DNA of 60,458 nucleotides from Pseudocoprococcus catus. GTDB lineage: Bacteria > Bacillota > Clostridia > Lachnospirales > Lachnospiraceae. The DNA lies in assembly GCF_019734885.1 (NCBI RefSeq), contig NZ_JAAXCM010000041.1, positions 1 through 60,458 of the forward strand, given 5' to 3'. A model generated the notes under the pieces. The model ran no database searches and was not told the DNA's origin. It worked only from the letters and a program-made list of their open reading frames with translations. Of this stretch, positions 38,319 to 46,380 are shown piece by piece (within the stretch, counting starts at the first letter, position 1; every line of letters starts with the position of its first letter). The position numbers were made by a program, and so were the translations under genes.

Positions 38319-40295
38319 ATGGCAAAAAAACCATATTATATTACAACGGCGATTGCCTATACATCAGGCAAGCCACATATCGGCAATACTTATGAAATTG
38401 TTTTAGCTGACAGTATTGCACGTTTTAAGAGAATGCAGGGCTATGATGTCCGTTTCCAGACAGGTACAGATGAGCATGGTCAGAAGATTGAGATTAAAGC
38501 CAGTGAAGCCGGTATTACACCGAAACAGTTTGTAGATAATGTATCCGGTCAGATCAAAGAAATCTGGGATCTGATGAATACATCTTATGACAAGTTTATC
38601 CGTACAACAGATGAATATCATGAGAAGCAGGTTCAGAAGATTTTCAAGAAACTGCATGATCAGGGCGATATTTATAAAGGCTATTATGAAGGCAAATACT
38701 GTACACCATGTGAATCTTTCTTTACAGAAAGCCAGCTGGTGGACGGCAAGTGTCCGGACTGCGGCCGTGAAGTCATTGATGCCAAGGAAGAAGCTTATTT
38801 CTTCAAATTGAGCAAATATGCAGACAGACTGATTGATTATATCAATACACATCCTGAATTTATTCAGCCTGAATCCCGTAAGAATGAGATGATGAACAAC
38901 TTCCTTCTGCCGGGTCTGCAGGATCTGTGTGTATCCAGAACTTCTTTCAAATGGGGTATTCCGGTTGATTTTGATGATAAACATGTTGTTTACGTATGGA
39001 TCGATGCTCTCAGCAACTACATTACAGGCCTTGGCTATGATGTGGACGGCAATAGTGATGAACTCTACAAGAAGTACTGGCCGGCCGACCTGCATCTGAT
39101 CGGTAAGGATATTATCCGTTTCCATACGATTTACTGGCCGATCATGCTGATGGCACTGGATCTGCCGCTGCCAAAGCAGGTATTTGGTCATCCATGGCTG
39201 CTGGTTGGTGACGGCAAGATGAGTAAGTCAAAGGGCAATGTGATTTATGCGGATGATCTGGTGAATTATTTTGGTGTAGATGCAGTTCGTTACTTTGTTC
39301 TGCATGAGATGCCGTTTGATAATGATGGTTCTATCACATGGGAACTGATGGTTGAACGTATGAATTCAGATCTGGCGAATATTCTGGGCAATCTGGTGAA
39401 CCGTACCATTTCCATGAACAACAAGTATTTCGGCGGTGTGATTTCCAATCCGGGTGTGAATGAGCCTGTTGATGATGATCTGAAGGCAGTTGCACTGGCT
39501 ATGCATGAGAAAGTGGATGCCAAGATGGAGAAACTCAGAGTGGCAGACGCGATTACTGAAGTATTTACACTGCTCAGAAGATGCAATAAATATATCGATG
39601 AGACAGAACCATGGAAACTGGCGAAGGATGAGACAAAGCAGGACAGACTGGCAACCGTTCTCTACAATCTGATGGAGGGTATCCGTATGGCAGCCGTTGC
39701 ACTGGCAGCTTATCTTCCGGATACATCTGCCAAGATTCTGGATATGCTGGGTACACAGGAAAGAGATTATTTGAAGCTTGACCAGTTCGGACTTCTCGAA
39801 ACAGGCGGCAAAGTCGTTGAAAAGCCTGAGATTCTTTTTGCTCGTGTGGACATCAAAGAGCTGATGGAGAAGGTTGAAGCGGACAAGGCAGCCAATGCAC
39901 AGGCACAGCCGGCAGCAGAACCTGCGGAGGAAGCTGAGACAGAAGAAGGCATCGATATTGAGCCGAAGGCAGAGATTACATTTGATGACTTTGAGAAGCT
40001 GCAGTTCCAGGTAGGTGAGATCATTGCCTGCGAAGCGGTGAAGAAATCCAAGAAGCTGCTTTGCTCGCAGGTGAAGATCGGCAATCAGGTGCGCCAGATT
40101 GTTTCCGGCATCAGAAAGCATTATTCACCGGAAGAAATGGTAGGCAAGAAAGTCATGGTTGTGACCAACCTGAAACCGGCGACTCTTGCGGGTGTGAAGT
40201 CTGAAGGTATGATTCTCTGTGCAGAAGATGCAGATGGCAATCTGTCTCTGATGGTTCCGGAGAAGAAGATGCCTGCAGGTGCTGAGATCTGCTAA
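38319..40295 (+). CDS. metG: Methionyl-tRNA synthetase
   Basis: The 658-aa class I enzyme charges tRNA-Met. HIGH is PHIGNTY (19-25), the zinc knuckle has CTPCESFF and CPDCG, and KMSKSKGN lies near residue 301. An Ala/Glu-rich linker (about 525-550) leads to a C-terminal OB-fold tRNA-binding domain (EKLQFQVGEI, about 560-658). Bacillus has the same metS-tatD order. ATG follows CAGGAGGAG. Confidence 0.97.
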   Translation: MAKKPYYITTAIAYTSGKPHIGNTYEIVLADSIARFKRMQGYDVRFQTGTDEHGQKIEIKASEAGITPKQFVDNVSGQIKEIWDLMNTSYDKFIRTTDEYHEKQVQKIFKKLHDQGDIYKGYYEGKYCTPCESFFTESQLVDGKCPDCGREVIDAKEEAYFFKLSKYADRLIDYINTHPEFIQPESRKNEMMNNFLLPGLQDLCVSRTSFKWGIPVDFDDKHVVYVWIDALSNYITGLGYDVDGNSDELYKKYWPADLHLIGKDIIRFHTIYWPIMLMALDLPLPKQVFGHPWLLVGDGKMSKSKGNVIYADDLVNYFGVDAVRYFVLHEMPFDNDGSITWELMVERMNSDLANILGNLVNRTISMNNKYFGGVISNPGVNEPVDDDLKAVALAMHEKVDAKMEKLRVADAITEVFTLLRRCNKYIDETEPWKLAKDETKQDRLATVLYNLMEGIRMAAVALAAYLPDTSAKILDMLGTQERDYLKLDQFGLLETGGKVVEKPEILFARVDIKELMEKVEADKAANAQAQPAAEPAEEAETEEGIDIEPKAEITFDDFEKLQFQVGEIIACEAVKKSKKLLCSQVKIGNQVRQIVSGIRKHYSPEEMVGKKVMVVTNLKPATLAGVKSEGMILCAEDADGNLSLMVPEKKMPAGAEIC

Positions 40296-40374
40296 TAAGC
40301 GGAAATTGAATCAGGCATTAGGCTGGCGGTTGATTTTAGAGTTTGACGGCTGAAGCTTAAAAAGTAAATAAGAG

Positions 40375-40425
40375 AGCCTCAGGGATGACACGGAAGAATA
40401 TCGGGTTGTTTCTGGGGCTTTTTAT
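40375..40425 (+). terminator. Terminator after metG
   Basis: AGCCTCAG (40375-40382) pairs with CTGGGGCT (40412-40419, one G-T pair) over a long loop and is followed by TTTTTAT. Modest quality. Confidence 0.55.
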
Positions 40426-40510
40426 AAACAGAGGAGAGATATTTTCTATCTGTTATACGCTCCTTGGGAGTGTTCAGTAAAGGTTTGGGTGTAAAGCGAG
40501 GGAATAATTT

Positions 40511-41149
40511 GTGAATACGGAAATGCTTGTATTTATCATAGAAATCATCGGAACGGTGGCTTTTGCCTCATCCGGTGCTATGGTCGGCATCCGCAAAAAA
40601 ATGGATGTTTTGGGGGTTATTGTGATGGCTGTCATGACCGCTGTCGGAGGCGGAATTATCAGGGATCTGGTGCTGGGCATTCACCCGCCGAATACCTTCA
40701 AGAACCCGATTTATGTAGAGTATTCGGTTCTGACAGCGGTGATACTTTTTATTGTTTTTTATATCAAAAAACAAATGCTTGACAGCAAGGCATTGTTTTA
40801 TTATGAGAAAATAATGATTCTTCTGGATGCCATTGGTCTGGGAGCCTTCACGGTCATTGGTGTGGAAACAGCTTATGAGATCGGATTTGTCCACCACAGG
40901 TTTCTGTTGTTATTTGTCGGTGTTATCACCGGTGTCGGCGGCGGTATGATTCGTGATATGATGGCGCAGCAGATCCCATTTATTCTGGTAAAGCAGATTT
41001 ATGCCTGTGCATCACTGATCGGTGCCGGTGTCTGTATCTGGCTGATGCCTTATCACAAATCGGCCAGTATGATTCTGGGAGCAGTAGTGGTGGTCATTAT
41101 TCGTATTCTGGCGGCTACTTACCGATGGGATCTGCCTAAAATTGATTAG
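40511..41149 (+). CDS. TRIC/UPF0126-family cation channel-like protein
   Basis: The 212-aa membrane protein has about seven hydrophobic helices and two copies of the glycine motif, AVGGGIIRDLVLG (about residues 40-52) and GVGGGMIRDMM (about 140-150). That internal duplication is the hallmark of bacterial TRIC/UPF0126 (YadS/YicG) channels. Amino-acid export has also been suggested for relatives. GTG start 7 nt after AGGGA. It lies between metG and tatD, 16 nt before tatD. Confidence 0.88.
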   Translation: MNTEMLVFIIEIIGTVAFASSGAMVGIRKKMDVLGVIVMAVMTAVGGGIIRDLVLGIHPPNTFKNPIYVEYSVLTAVILFIVFYIKKQMLDSKALFYYEKIMILLDAIGLGAFTVIGVETAYEIGFVHHRFLLLFVGVITGVGGGMIRDMMAQQIPFILVKQIYACASLIGAGVCIWLMPYHKSASMILGAVVVVIIRILAATYRWDLPKID

Positions 41150-41165
41150 AGTGGAGAGATAAAGA

Positions 41166-41942
41166 ATGATTTTTGAGACACATGCACATTATGATGACAA
41201 GATGTTTAATGAAGACAGAGAAAGTCTGCTGGATGGCATGCAGGAAGCAGGAATCGGGCGAATTGTGAATATCGGCGCTGATCTTGCATCTACAGCGTCA
41301 AGTATTGCTCTTGCGGACCAATATCCTTTTGTTTATGCGGCAGCAGGCGTACATCCAAGTGATGCCGGCCAGTTAAATGAACAGACTTTTCAATGGCTCG
41401 GTGAGCAGGCAGAGCATGAGAAGGTTGTGGCAATCGGAGAAATTGGACTTGATTATTATTGGGAAAAGGATCCAAAGGCCAGGGCAAATCAGCAATATTG
41501 GTTCAGACGCCAGATGAACCTTGCCAGGGAGAAAAAACTTCCGATTGTTATCCATTCAAGAGATGCAGCAAAGGATACACTGGATATTGCCAAAGAAGAG
41601 AAGTTATCAGAAATCGGCGGTGTTGTCCATTGCTTTTCTTATTCGGTGGAAATGGCCAGAGAATATCTGAATATGGGGATGTATCTTGGCATCGGCGGGG
41701 TGCTGACTTATAAGAACGCCAGAGTGCTGAAGGAAGTCGTGGACTATGCCCCTATGGACAGACTGGTACTGGAGACAGATTCTCCTTACCTTACACCGGT
41801 GCCAAACCGCGGCAAACGCAATTCTTCACAGAATCTTCCCTATGTGGTGATGGCTATTGCGGAGATCAAGGGAATCACAACGAAAGAAGTTGAGGATATA
41901 ACCTGGGAAAATGCTGTAAAAATGTATCGGATGTCTCTGTAA
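41166..41942 (+). CDS. tatD: TatD-family metal-dependent hydrolase
   Basis: The 258-aa TIM-barrel metallohydrolase has THAHYDD (N-terminal metal ligands, residues 4-10), GEIGLDYYW (about 91-99), VIHSRDA, VVHCFS and ETDSPYLTP. TatD proteins are 3'-5' exonucleases or DNases involved in repair or quality control. Bacillus yabD is the positional equivalent downstream of metS. The 3' flank holds repeat copy 2. Confidence 0.93.
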   Translation: MIFETHAHYDDKMFNEDRESLLDGMQEAGIGRIVNIGADLASTASSIALADQYPFVYAAAGVHPSDAGQLNEQTFQWLGEQAEHEKVVAIGEIGLDYYWEKDPKARANQQYWFRRQMNLAREKKLPIVIHSRDAAKDTLDIAKEEKLSEIGGVVHCFSYSVEMAREYLNMGMYLGIGGVLTYKNARVLKEVVDYAPMDRLVLETDSPYLTPVPNRGKRNSSQNLPYVVMAIAEIKGITTKEVEDITWENAVKMYRMSL

Positions 41943-41946
41943 ATGA

Positions 41947-41974
41947 TTACAAAAAGTGTTTCGTCCATTATAAT
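41947..41974 (+). promoter_or_regulatory. Possible promoter before repeat copy 2
   Basis: TTACAA (41947-41952), 16-bp spacer, TATAAT (41969-41974), beginning 5 nt after the tatD stop. It would transcribe the repeat as a separate RNA of about 250 nt ending at the terminator at 42205-42240. Confidence 0.4.
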
Positions 41975-42058
41975 GATGCTATAGTTTATTTGAACCGACT
42001 ATCTGGAAGAAGCGTCTGCAATATGACGGTCATATTGGGTTAGAGTTATTACTTTGCA

Positions 42059-42204
42059 AACTATGAGAAACACGCTCCGCGAGTTTCTCAAGTTATCGCG
42101 GCCTCTACACTCCGTTTCGGTCGTTGCTAAACAAGCGCCACTGGCGCTTAGCAACGCCAAGGTCTCGTGCAAGCACTGACTTTGGCTCGTTGCTCGCGTA
42201 AATA
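42059..42204 (+). repeat. Structured dispersed repeat, copy 2, with a 66-bp insert
   Basis: The outer 80 bp match copy 1 (20497-20577) apart from one substitution and a one-base deletion. A 66-bp insert (42129-42194) is bounded by direct TCGTTGCT repeats (42121-42128 and 42187-42194). The insert adds a hairpin, with CGTTGCTA pairing TAGCAACG and an inner AGCGCC/GGCGCT stem. It lies after tatD in the sense orientation and directly before a terminator. Confidence 0.85.
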
Positions 42205-42240
42205 AAAATGGTCAGACTATTTGTTCTGACCATTTTGCAA
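42205..42240 (+). terminator. Terminator after repeat copy 2
   Basis: A perfect 12-bp stem, AAAATGGTCAGA (42205-42216) with TCTGACCATTTT (42225-42236), begins directly after the repeat. The T-tract is within the right arm. Confidence 0.75.
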
Positions 42241-42273
42241 ATTCGTTTATTCAAATAAAAAGGGGAGGATTGG

Positions 42274-42324
42274 ATGCGGCCGCTTTATTCAAAAGTCATT
42301 GCATGCGGCCTCATCCGATTATGA
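42274..42324 (+). CDS. Possible 16-residue leader peptide
   Basis: ATG at 42274 follows AAAGGGGAGGATTGG, a strong binding site, and encodes a 16-residue peptide beginning MRPLYSKVIACG. Its TGA overlaps the ATG of the next small ORF (ATGA), which suggests coupled translation. No homology is claimed; it is too short for codon statistics. Confidence 0.35.
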   Translation: MRPLYSKVIACGLIRL

Positions 42325-42440
42325 AAAAGAAAAGAAAAAATCTATATAATGTGTTATTAGCACTTGCTTTTGTTTTTTTATGGCTTTATTATAGAAAAGA
42401 AATGTGGCGAATATGTGACCGCTTTCTGAAAAGAAAATGA
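42321..42440 (+). CDS. Small basic membrane protein (39 aa)
   Basis: A 39-residue ORF begins MKKKRKNLYN, has one hydrophobic stretch (about residues 9-24, VLLALAFVFLWLYY) and ends in a basic segment RFLKRK. The layout is a single-pass helix with positive ends. It has no binding site of its own but starts inside the stop of the preceding 16-codon ORF. It lies between repeat copy 2 and rsmA. Function is unknown. Confidence 0.45.
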   Translation: MKKKRKNLYNVLLALAFVFLWLYYRKEMWRICDRFLKRK

Positions 42441-42503
42441 AGTTTCTTAACAGAATCAGGTACAAAAGGTAAAGAGTTTATTTAGAAAGGTATTTTTATA
42501 TTT

Positions 42504-43367
42504 ATGGAAAAACTATCCAATCCGCAGAGAACGATTGAGGTAATAAAGAAATACGAATTCTGTTTTCAGAAGAAGTTCGGACAGAATTTCCTGATTGACG
42601 GACATGTTCTGGACAAGATCATTGCCGGGGCCGGTGTGACAAAGGATGATATGGTTCTGGAGATCGGTCCGGGTATCGGAACGATGACACAGTATCTGGC
42701 AGAGGCGGCAGGCAAAGTTGTTGCGGTAGAGATTGACAGAAATCTTCTCCCTATTCTTCAGGAAACTTTGTCAGATTATGACAATGTAAAAGTGATTCAT
42801 GCAGATGTTCTGTCTCTTGATCTTGAAAAACTGGTGCAGGAGGAGAATGGCGGCAGACCGATCAAGGTTGTGGCCAATCTGCCGTATTATATTACAACAC
42901 CGATTATTATGGCATTATTTGAGCAGCATGTACCGTTGGCCAATGTGACGGTTATGGTGCAGAAGGAAGTAGCAGCCCGCATGAAATCCGGTCCGGGTTC
43001 CAAGGATTATGGGGCGCTGTCTCTGGCGGTGCAGTACTATGCGGAGCCGTATATTGTGGCTAATGTGCCATGTAACTGCTTTATGCCGCGCCCGAATGTA
43101 GATTCAGCGGTCATTCGTTTGACTCGTTATGAAGAACCGCCGGTACAGGTGAAGGATGAGAAGATGCTGTTTAAAATTATCAGAGCGTCTTTTAACCAGC
43201 GCCGCAAGACACTTCAGAATGGCCTGAACAATTCTTCGGAATTGAACTTTACAAAGGACCAGATTGCAGCAGCTATTGCAGCAGCAGGATTTTCACCATC
43301 TGTGAGGGGTGAGGCACTGACGTTGGAGCAGTTTGCACGATTGACGGACATTTTGCTGAACGCTTAA
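42504..43367 (+). CDS. rsmA: 16S rRNA dimethyladenosine transferase RsmA (KsgA)
   Basis: The 287-aa enzyme dimethylates A1518 and A1519 of 16S rRNA, a late 30S assembly checkpoint. Motifs are KKFGQNFLID (residues 23-32), LEIGPGIGTMTQ (about 51-62) and the catalytic NLPYYITTP (about 125-133). The C-terminal domain has RASFNQRRKTLQN. In Bacillus ksgA also follows yabD and rnmV; here rnmV is absent from this spot. Confidence 0.95.
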   Translation: MEKLSNPQRTIEVIKKYEFCFQKKFGQNFLIDGHVLDKIIAGAGVTKDDMVLEIGPGIGTMTQYLAEAAGKVVAVEIDRNLLPILQETLSDYDNVKVIHADVLSLDLEKLVQEENGGRPIKVVANLPYYITTPIIMALFEQHVPLANVTVMVQKEVAARMKSGPGSKDYGALSLAVQYYAEPYIVANVPCNCFMPRPNVDSAVIRLTRYEEPPVQVKDEKMLFKIIRASFNQRRKTLQNGLNNSSELNFTKDQIAAAIAAAGFSPSVRGEALTLEQFARLTDILLNA

Positions 43368-43437
43368 AAGGAGACTGTGCGGTAAGTTAGAAACTGAAAT
43401 AAAAGAGAGACTCACAGCAGGCTTAACGCGTATAAAT

Positions 43438-43506
43438 GACATAAAAAGCACAAAAAAAGGATTCAGATCTTGGTTGTCTGAATTCTTTTTTTGTGCTTTT
43501 TATGTC
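43438..43506 (+). terminator. Very long terminator hairpin after rsmA
   Basis: A 30-bp stem with one G-T pair (43438-43467 with 43477-43506) and a 9-nt loop contains A7 and T7 tracts. It would terminate in both directions. Confidence 0.8.
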
Positions 43507-43540
43507 AGAAATTCAGATAATATGTTAGATATATAAGCAT

Positions 43541-43585
43541 TGACATATCATCTGTCTTGACAGCTGATATGTCAGGTTGTATAAT
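43541..43585 (+). promoter_or_regulatory. nadB promoter with nested palindrome (NiaR operator candidate)
   Basis: TTGACA (43557-43562), 17-bp spacer, TATAAT (43580-43585). The -35 is the centre of two concentric dyads, CTGTCTTGACAG (43552-43563) and TGACATATCA/TGATATGTCA (43541-43550 and 43565-43574). The inner TGTCTTGACA core resembles what I recall of NiaR sites in Bacillus; niaR lies in this operon. Confidence 0.8.
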
Positions 43586-43628
43586 GACGAAAGCAGTAAA
43601 ACCTTAGCGGGAAAGAGGTATAAATAAA

Positions 43629-44912
43629 ATGAATGAATATTATGACGTCATTATCGTGGGAACCGGTGCAGCCGGATTGTACTGCGCTTTGATGTTGTCG
43701 GAGCGGAAGAAAATATTGATGCTGACAAAGCAGGAAGCCGATCTGTCAGATTCTTTTCTGGCACAGGGCGGTATTTGTATGCTCCGTGGGGAAGATGATT
43801 ATAAAGACTATTTTGAAGATACAATGCGTGCTGGACATTATGAGAATAATGAACGTGCCGTGGATTTGATGATCCGCAGTTCCAACGACATTATCAGGGA
43901 TCTGGTTTCCAGAAAGGTGGATTTTGCCAGAACAGCGGATGGAGAACTTGATTTCACAAGAGAGGGTGCCCATTCGAGACCGAGAATTTTGTTTCATAAG
44001 GATATCACGGGCAAGGAGATTACAAGTACACTGCTGAAACAGGTTTTGACAAAAGAGAATATTGAAATCCGTGAGCATATGACCATGGTGGATCTGATTG
44101 AGAAGGATAATATCTGCGGCGGTGTAGTAGCCATGGATGAGGAGAATCATGTTTATCCGATCCGTTCACAGTATGTGGTACTGGCCTGCGGTGGTATCGG
44201 CGGTTTGTACCAGAATTCCACCAATTATCCGCATATTGCCGGGGATGGCCTTGGTATTGCCATGGAACATCAAGTTGAGGTGGAACATCTGGATTACATA
44301 CAGATCCATCCGACGACACTCTTTTCCAGAAGTAGGGGAAGAAGATTTCTGATTTCTGAATCGGTGCGCGGTGAAGGCGCATTATTATATGACAAAAACG
44401 GACAGCGTTTTACAAATGAACTTCAGCCAAGAGATGTTGTCAGCCAGGCGATTTTTGCACAGATGGAGAAAGACGGTACGGAATTTGTCTGGGAGGATAT
44501 GCGTCCGATTGGGGAAAAGACCATAAGAGAGCATTTCCCGAATATTTATCAGCATTGCATGGAAGAAGGATTTGACCCAATCAAAGAGCCGATTCCAGTT
44601 GTACCGGCCCAGCATTATTTTATGGGTGGTATTAAAGTCGATTTGTCCAGCCGGACGTCTATGAAAGGCCTTTATGCCTGTGGTGAGACAAGCTGCAATG
44701 GTGTACACGGCAAGAATCGTCTGGCCAGCAATTCTCTGTTGGAATCGCTTGTGTTTGCCAGAAGGGCAGCCTATGATATGCTGTTTGGTCAGGCACCGGA
44801 TCCGTGTCAGGCAGAGACGGATTTGAAGCGATATGAGGATAAAGAGGCACTGCTTGAGAGGTATCATCAGATTGTATTAGAAGGAATAGGAAGGATGAGA
44901 GAAAATGAATAG
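43629..44912 (+). CDS. nadB: L-aspartate oxidase
   Basis: The 427-aa flavoprotein oxidises aspartate to iminoaspartate, the first step of de novo NAD synthesis. The FAD motif is VGTGAAGLYCAL (residues 10-21). Substrate-site motifs include REGAHSRPRI (about 109-118), IHPTTLF and GVHGKNRLASNSLLESLVF (about 361-379). The C-terminal helical domain is short compared with E. coli NadB (about 540 aa). It overlaps nadC by 8 nt. Confidence 0.94.
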   Translation: MNEYYDVIIVGTGAAGLYCALMLSERKKILMLTKQEADLSDSFLAQGGICMLRGEDDYKDYFEDTMRAGHYENNERAVDLMIRSSNDIIRDLVSRKVDFARTADGELDFTREGAHSRPRILFHKDITGKEITSTLLKQVLTKENIEIREHMTMVDLIEKDNICGGVVAMDEENHVYPIRSQYVVLACGGIGGLYQNSTNYPHIAGDGLGIAMEHQVEVEHLDYIQIHPTTLFSRSRGRRFLISESVRGEGALLYDKNGQRFTNELQPRDVVSQAIFAQMEKDGTEFVWEDMRPIGEKTIREHFPNIYQHCMEEGFDPIKEPIPVVPAQHYFMGGIKVDLSSRTSMKGLYACGETSCNGVHGKNRLASNSLLESLVFARRAAYDMLFGQAPDPCQAETDLKRYEDKEALLERYHQIVLEGIGRMRENE

Positions 44913-45756
44913 TATTACAATGCAGCTTCAGGCAGACAAATTGATTCGCATGGCGTTGGAGGAAGATATTACAAGCGAGGATGTGTCAACCAATGCGGTG
45001 ATGCCAACAAATGTAAAGGGAACGGTAGATCTGATTGCCAAGGAAGACGGCGTGATTGCAGGGATGGATGTATATGCCAGAGTTTTTAAGCTTCTGGATG
45101 AAAGTATGGAGATTGAGATGTTCTGTCAGGACGGCGATGAGGTTAAAAAAGGTGATCTGATGGCAAAGGTGACAGGGGACATTCGAGTCCTTCTGTCAGG
45201 GGAAAGAGTTGCACTGAATTATCTGCAGCGAATGAGCGGCATTGCAACTTATACAAGGAGCGTGGTCAAGCTTTTGGAGGGCAGCGGCGTGACATTGCTC
45301 GACACACGCAAAACCACACCGAATTGTCGTGTTTTTGAAAAATATGCGGTTCGTGTCGGCGGCGGATGTAATCACAGATACAATCTGTCCGACGGTGTTC
45401 TTTTGAAAGATAACCATATCGGAGCAGCAGGCAGCATTACAAAGGCGATTCAGATGGCAAAGGCGTATGCGCCGTTTGTCCGAAAGATTGAGATCGAGAC
45501 TGAGACACTGGAACAGGTGGCAGAGGCGGTGGAGGCCGGTGCGGATATTATCATGCTGGACAATATGACCCCGGAAGTGATGAAGCAGGCGGTTGCTCTG
45601 ATTGATGGCAGAGCTCAGACAGAGTGTTCAGGTAATATTACAAAGGAAAATATTGCACGTATTCGTGAAATTGGCGTAGATTTTGTATCAAGCGGCGCAT
45701 TAACTCATTCAGCACCAATTTTGGACATTTCTATGAAGAATTTGCATGCAGTGTGA
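44905..45756 (+). CDS. nadC: Quinolinate phosphoribosyltransferase
   Basis: The 283-aa enzyme converts quinolinate and PRPP to nicotinate mononucleotide. Motifs are LNYLQRMSGIATYT, LLDTRKTTPNCR with VRVGGGCNHRYNLSDGVLLKDNH, VEAGADIIMLDNM and VSSGALTHSAP. It starts inside the nadB 3' end and ends just before niaR. Confidence 0.97.
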   Translation: MNSITMQLQADKLIRMALEEDITSEDVSTNAVMPTNVKGTVDLIAKEDGVIAGMDVYARVFKLLDESMEIEMFCQDGDEVKKGDLMAKVTGDIRVLLSGERVALNYLQRMSGIATYTRSVVKLLEGSGVTLLDTRKTTPNCRVFEKYAVRVGGGCNHRYNLSDGVLLKDNHIGAAGSITKAIQMAKAYAPFVRKIEIETETLEQVAEAVEAGADIIMLDNMTPEVMKQAVALIDGRAQTECSGNITKENIARIREIGVDFVSSGALTHSAPILDISMKNLHAV

Positions 45757-45770
45757 GAGGAGCTGAAAAA

Positions 45771-46310
45771 ATGAAAGCTTCGGAGAGAAGAAATGCGATT
45801 TTGAAGCTCCTTCAGAATGCGGAAGAGCCTGTTGTGGCCAGAAAGCTGGCAGAAAAATATGGGGTGAGCCGGCAGGTGATTGTTCAGGATATGGCGGTGA
45901 TTCGGGCGTATACACCGGGAATTATTTCAACAACAAAAGGCTATGTTATGGAACAGGAACCTCGCTGTGTGAGAGAATTTAAAGTACGCCATACACAAAG
46001 TGATGCGGTAAAAGAATTGAATCTGATTGTGGATTGCGGCGGCAAAGTGTGCAATGTCAGTATCAGTCATCGAGTTTACGGGCGTGTGAGTGCAGAGATG
46101 GATATTCGTTCAAGACAGGATGTTGCAGAGTTTATTGCAGCATTAAATGACAGTCAGTCAACTGTACTGAGTACAGCTACTTCAGGCTATCATTATCATC
46201 TGGTAGAGGCGGCCAGTGAGAAACGTTTGGATTTAATTGGTGAGGAGCTGAAAAAGGCTGGTTTTCTGGCACCGCTTCAGCCATGGGAACATAAGGATAA
46301 AGTCGGGTAG
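45771..46310 (+). CDS. niaR: NiaR-type NAD biosynthesis repressor (HTH + 3H)
   Basis: The 179-aa protein has an N-terminal HTH_11 (ERRNAILKLLQ, KYGVSRQVIVQDMAVIRAY) and a C-terminal 3H domain with conserved histidines, including VRHTQSD and SGYHYHLVEA. Homologues repress nad genes with niacin as corepressor. The start at 45771 follows AGAGGAG; the in-frame GTG at 45753 lies in the nadC end. Being third in the operon implies autoregulation. Confidence 0.92.
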   Translation: MKASERRNAILKLLQNAEEPVVARKLAEKYGVSRQVIVQDMAVIRAYTPGIISTTKGYVMEQEPRCVREFKVRHTQSDAVKELNLIVDCGGKVCNVSISHRVYGRVSAEMDIRSRQDVAEFIAALNDSQSTVLSTATSGYHYHLVEAASEKRLDLIGEELKKAGFLAPLQPWEHKDKVG

Positions 46311-46380
46311 CTGCGGTGGACTGATAATCAATGATATATATTATAACAGATTTGGTAACAGTGAAAGGGGCATAAAAAAG

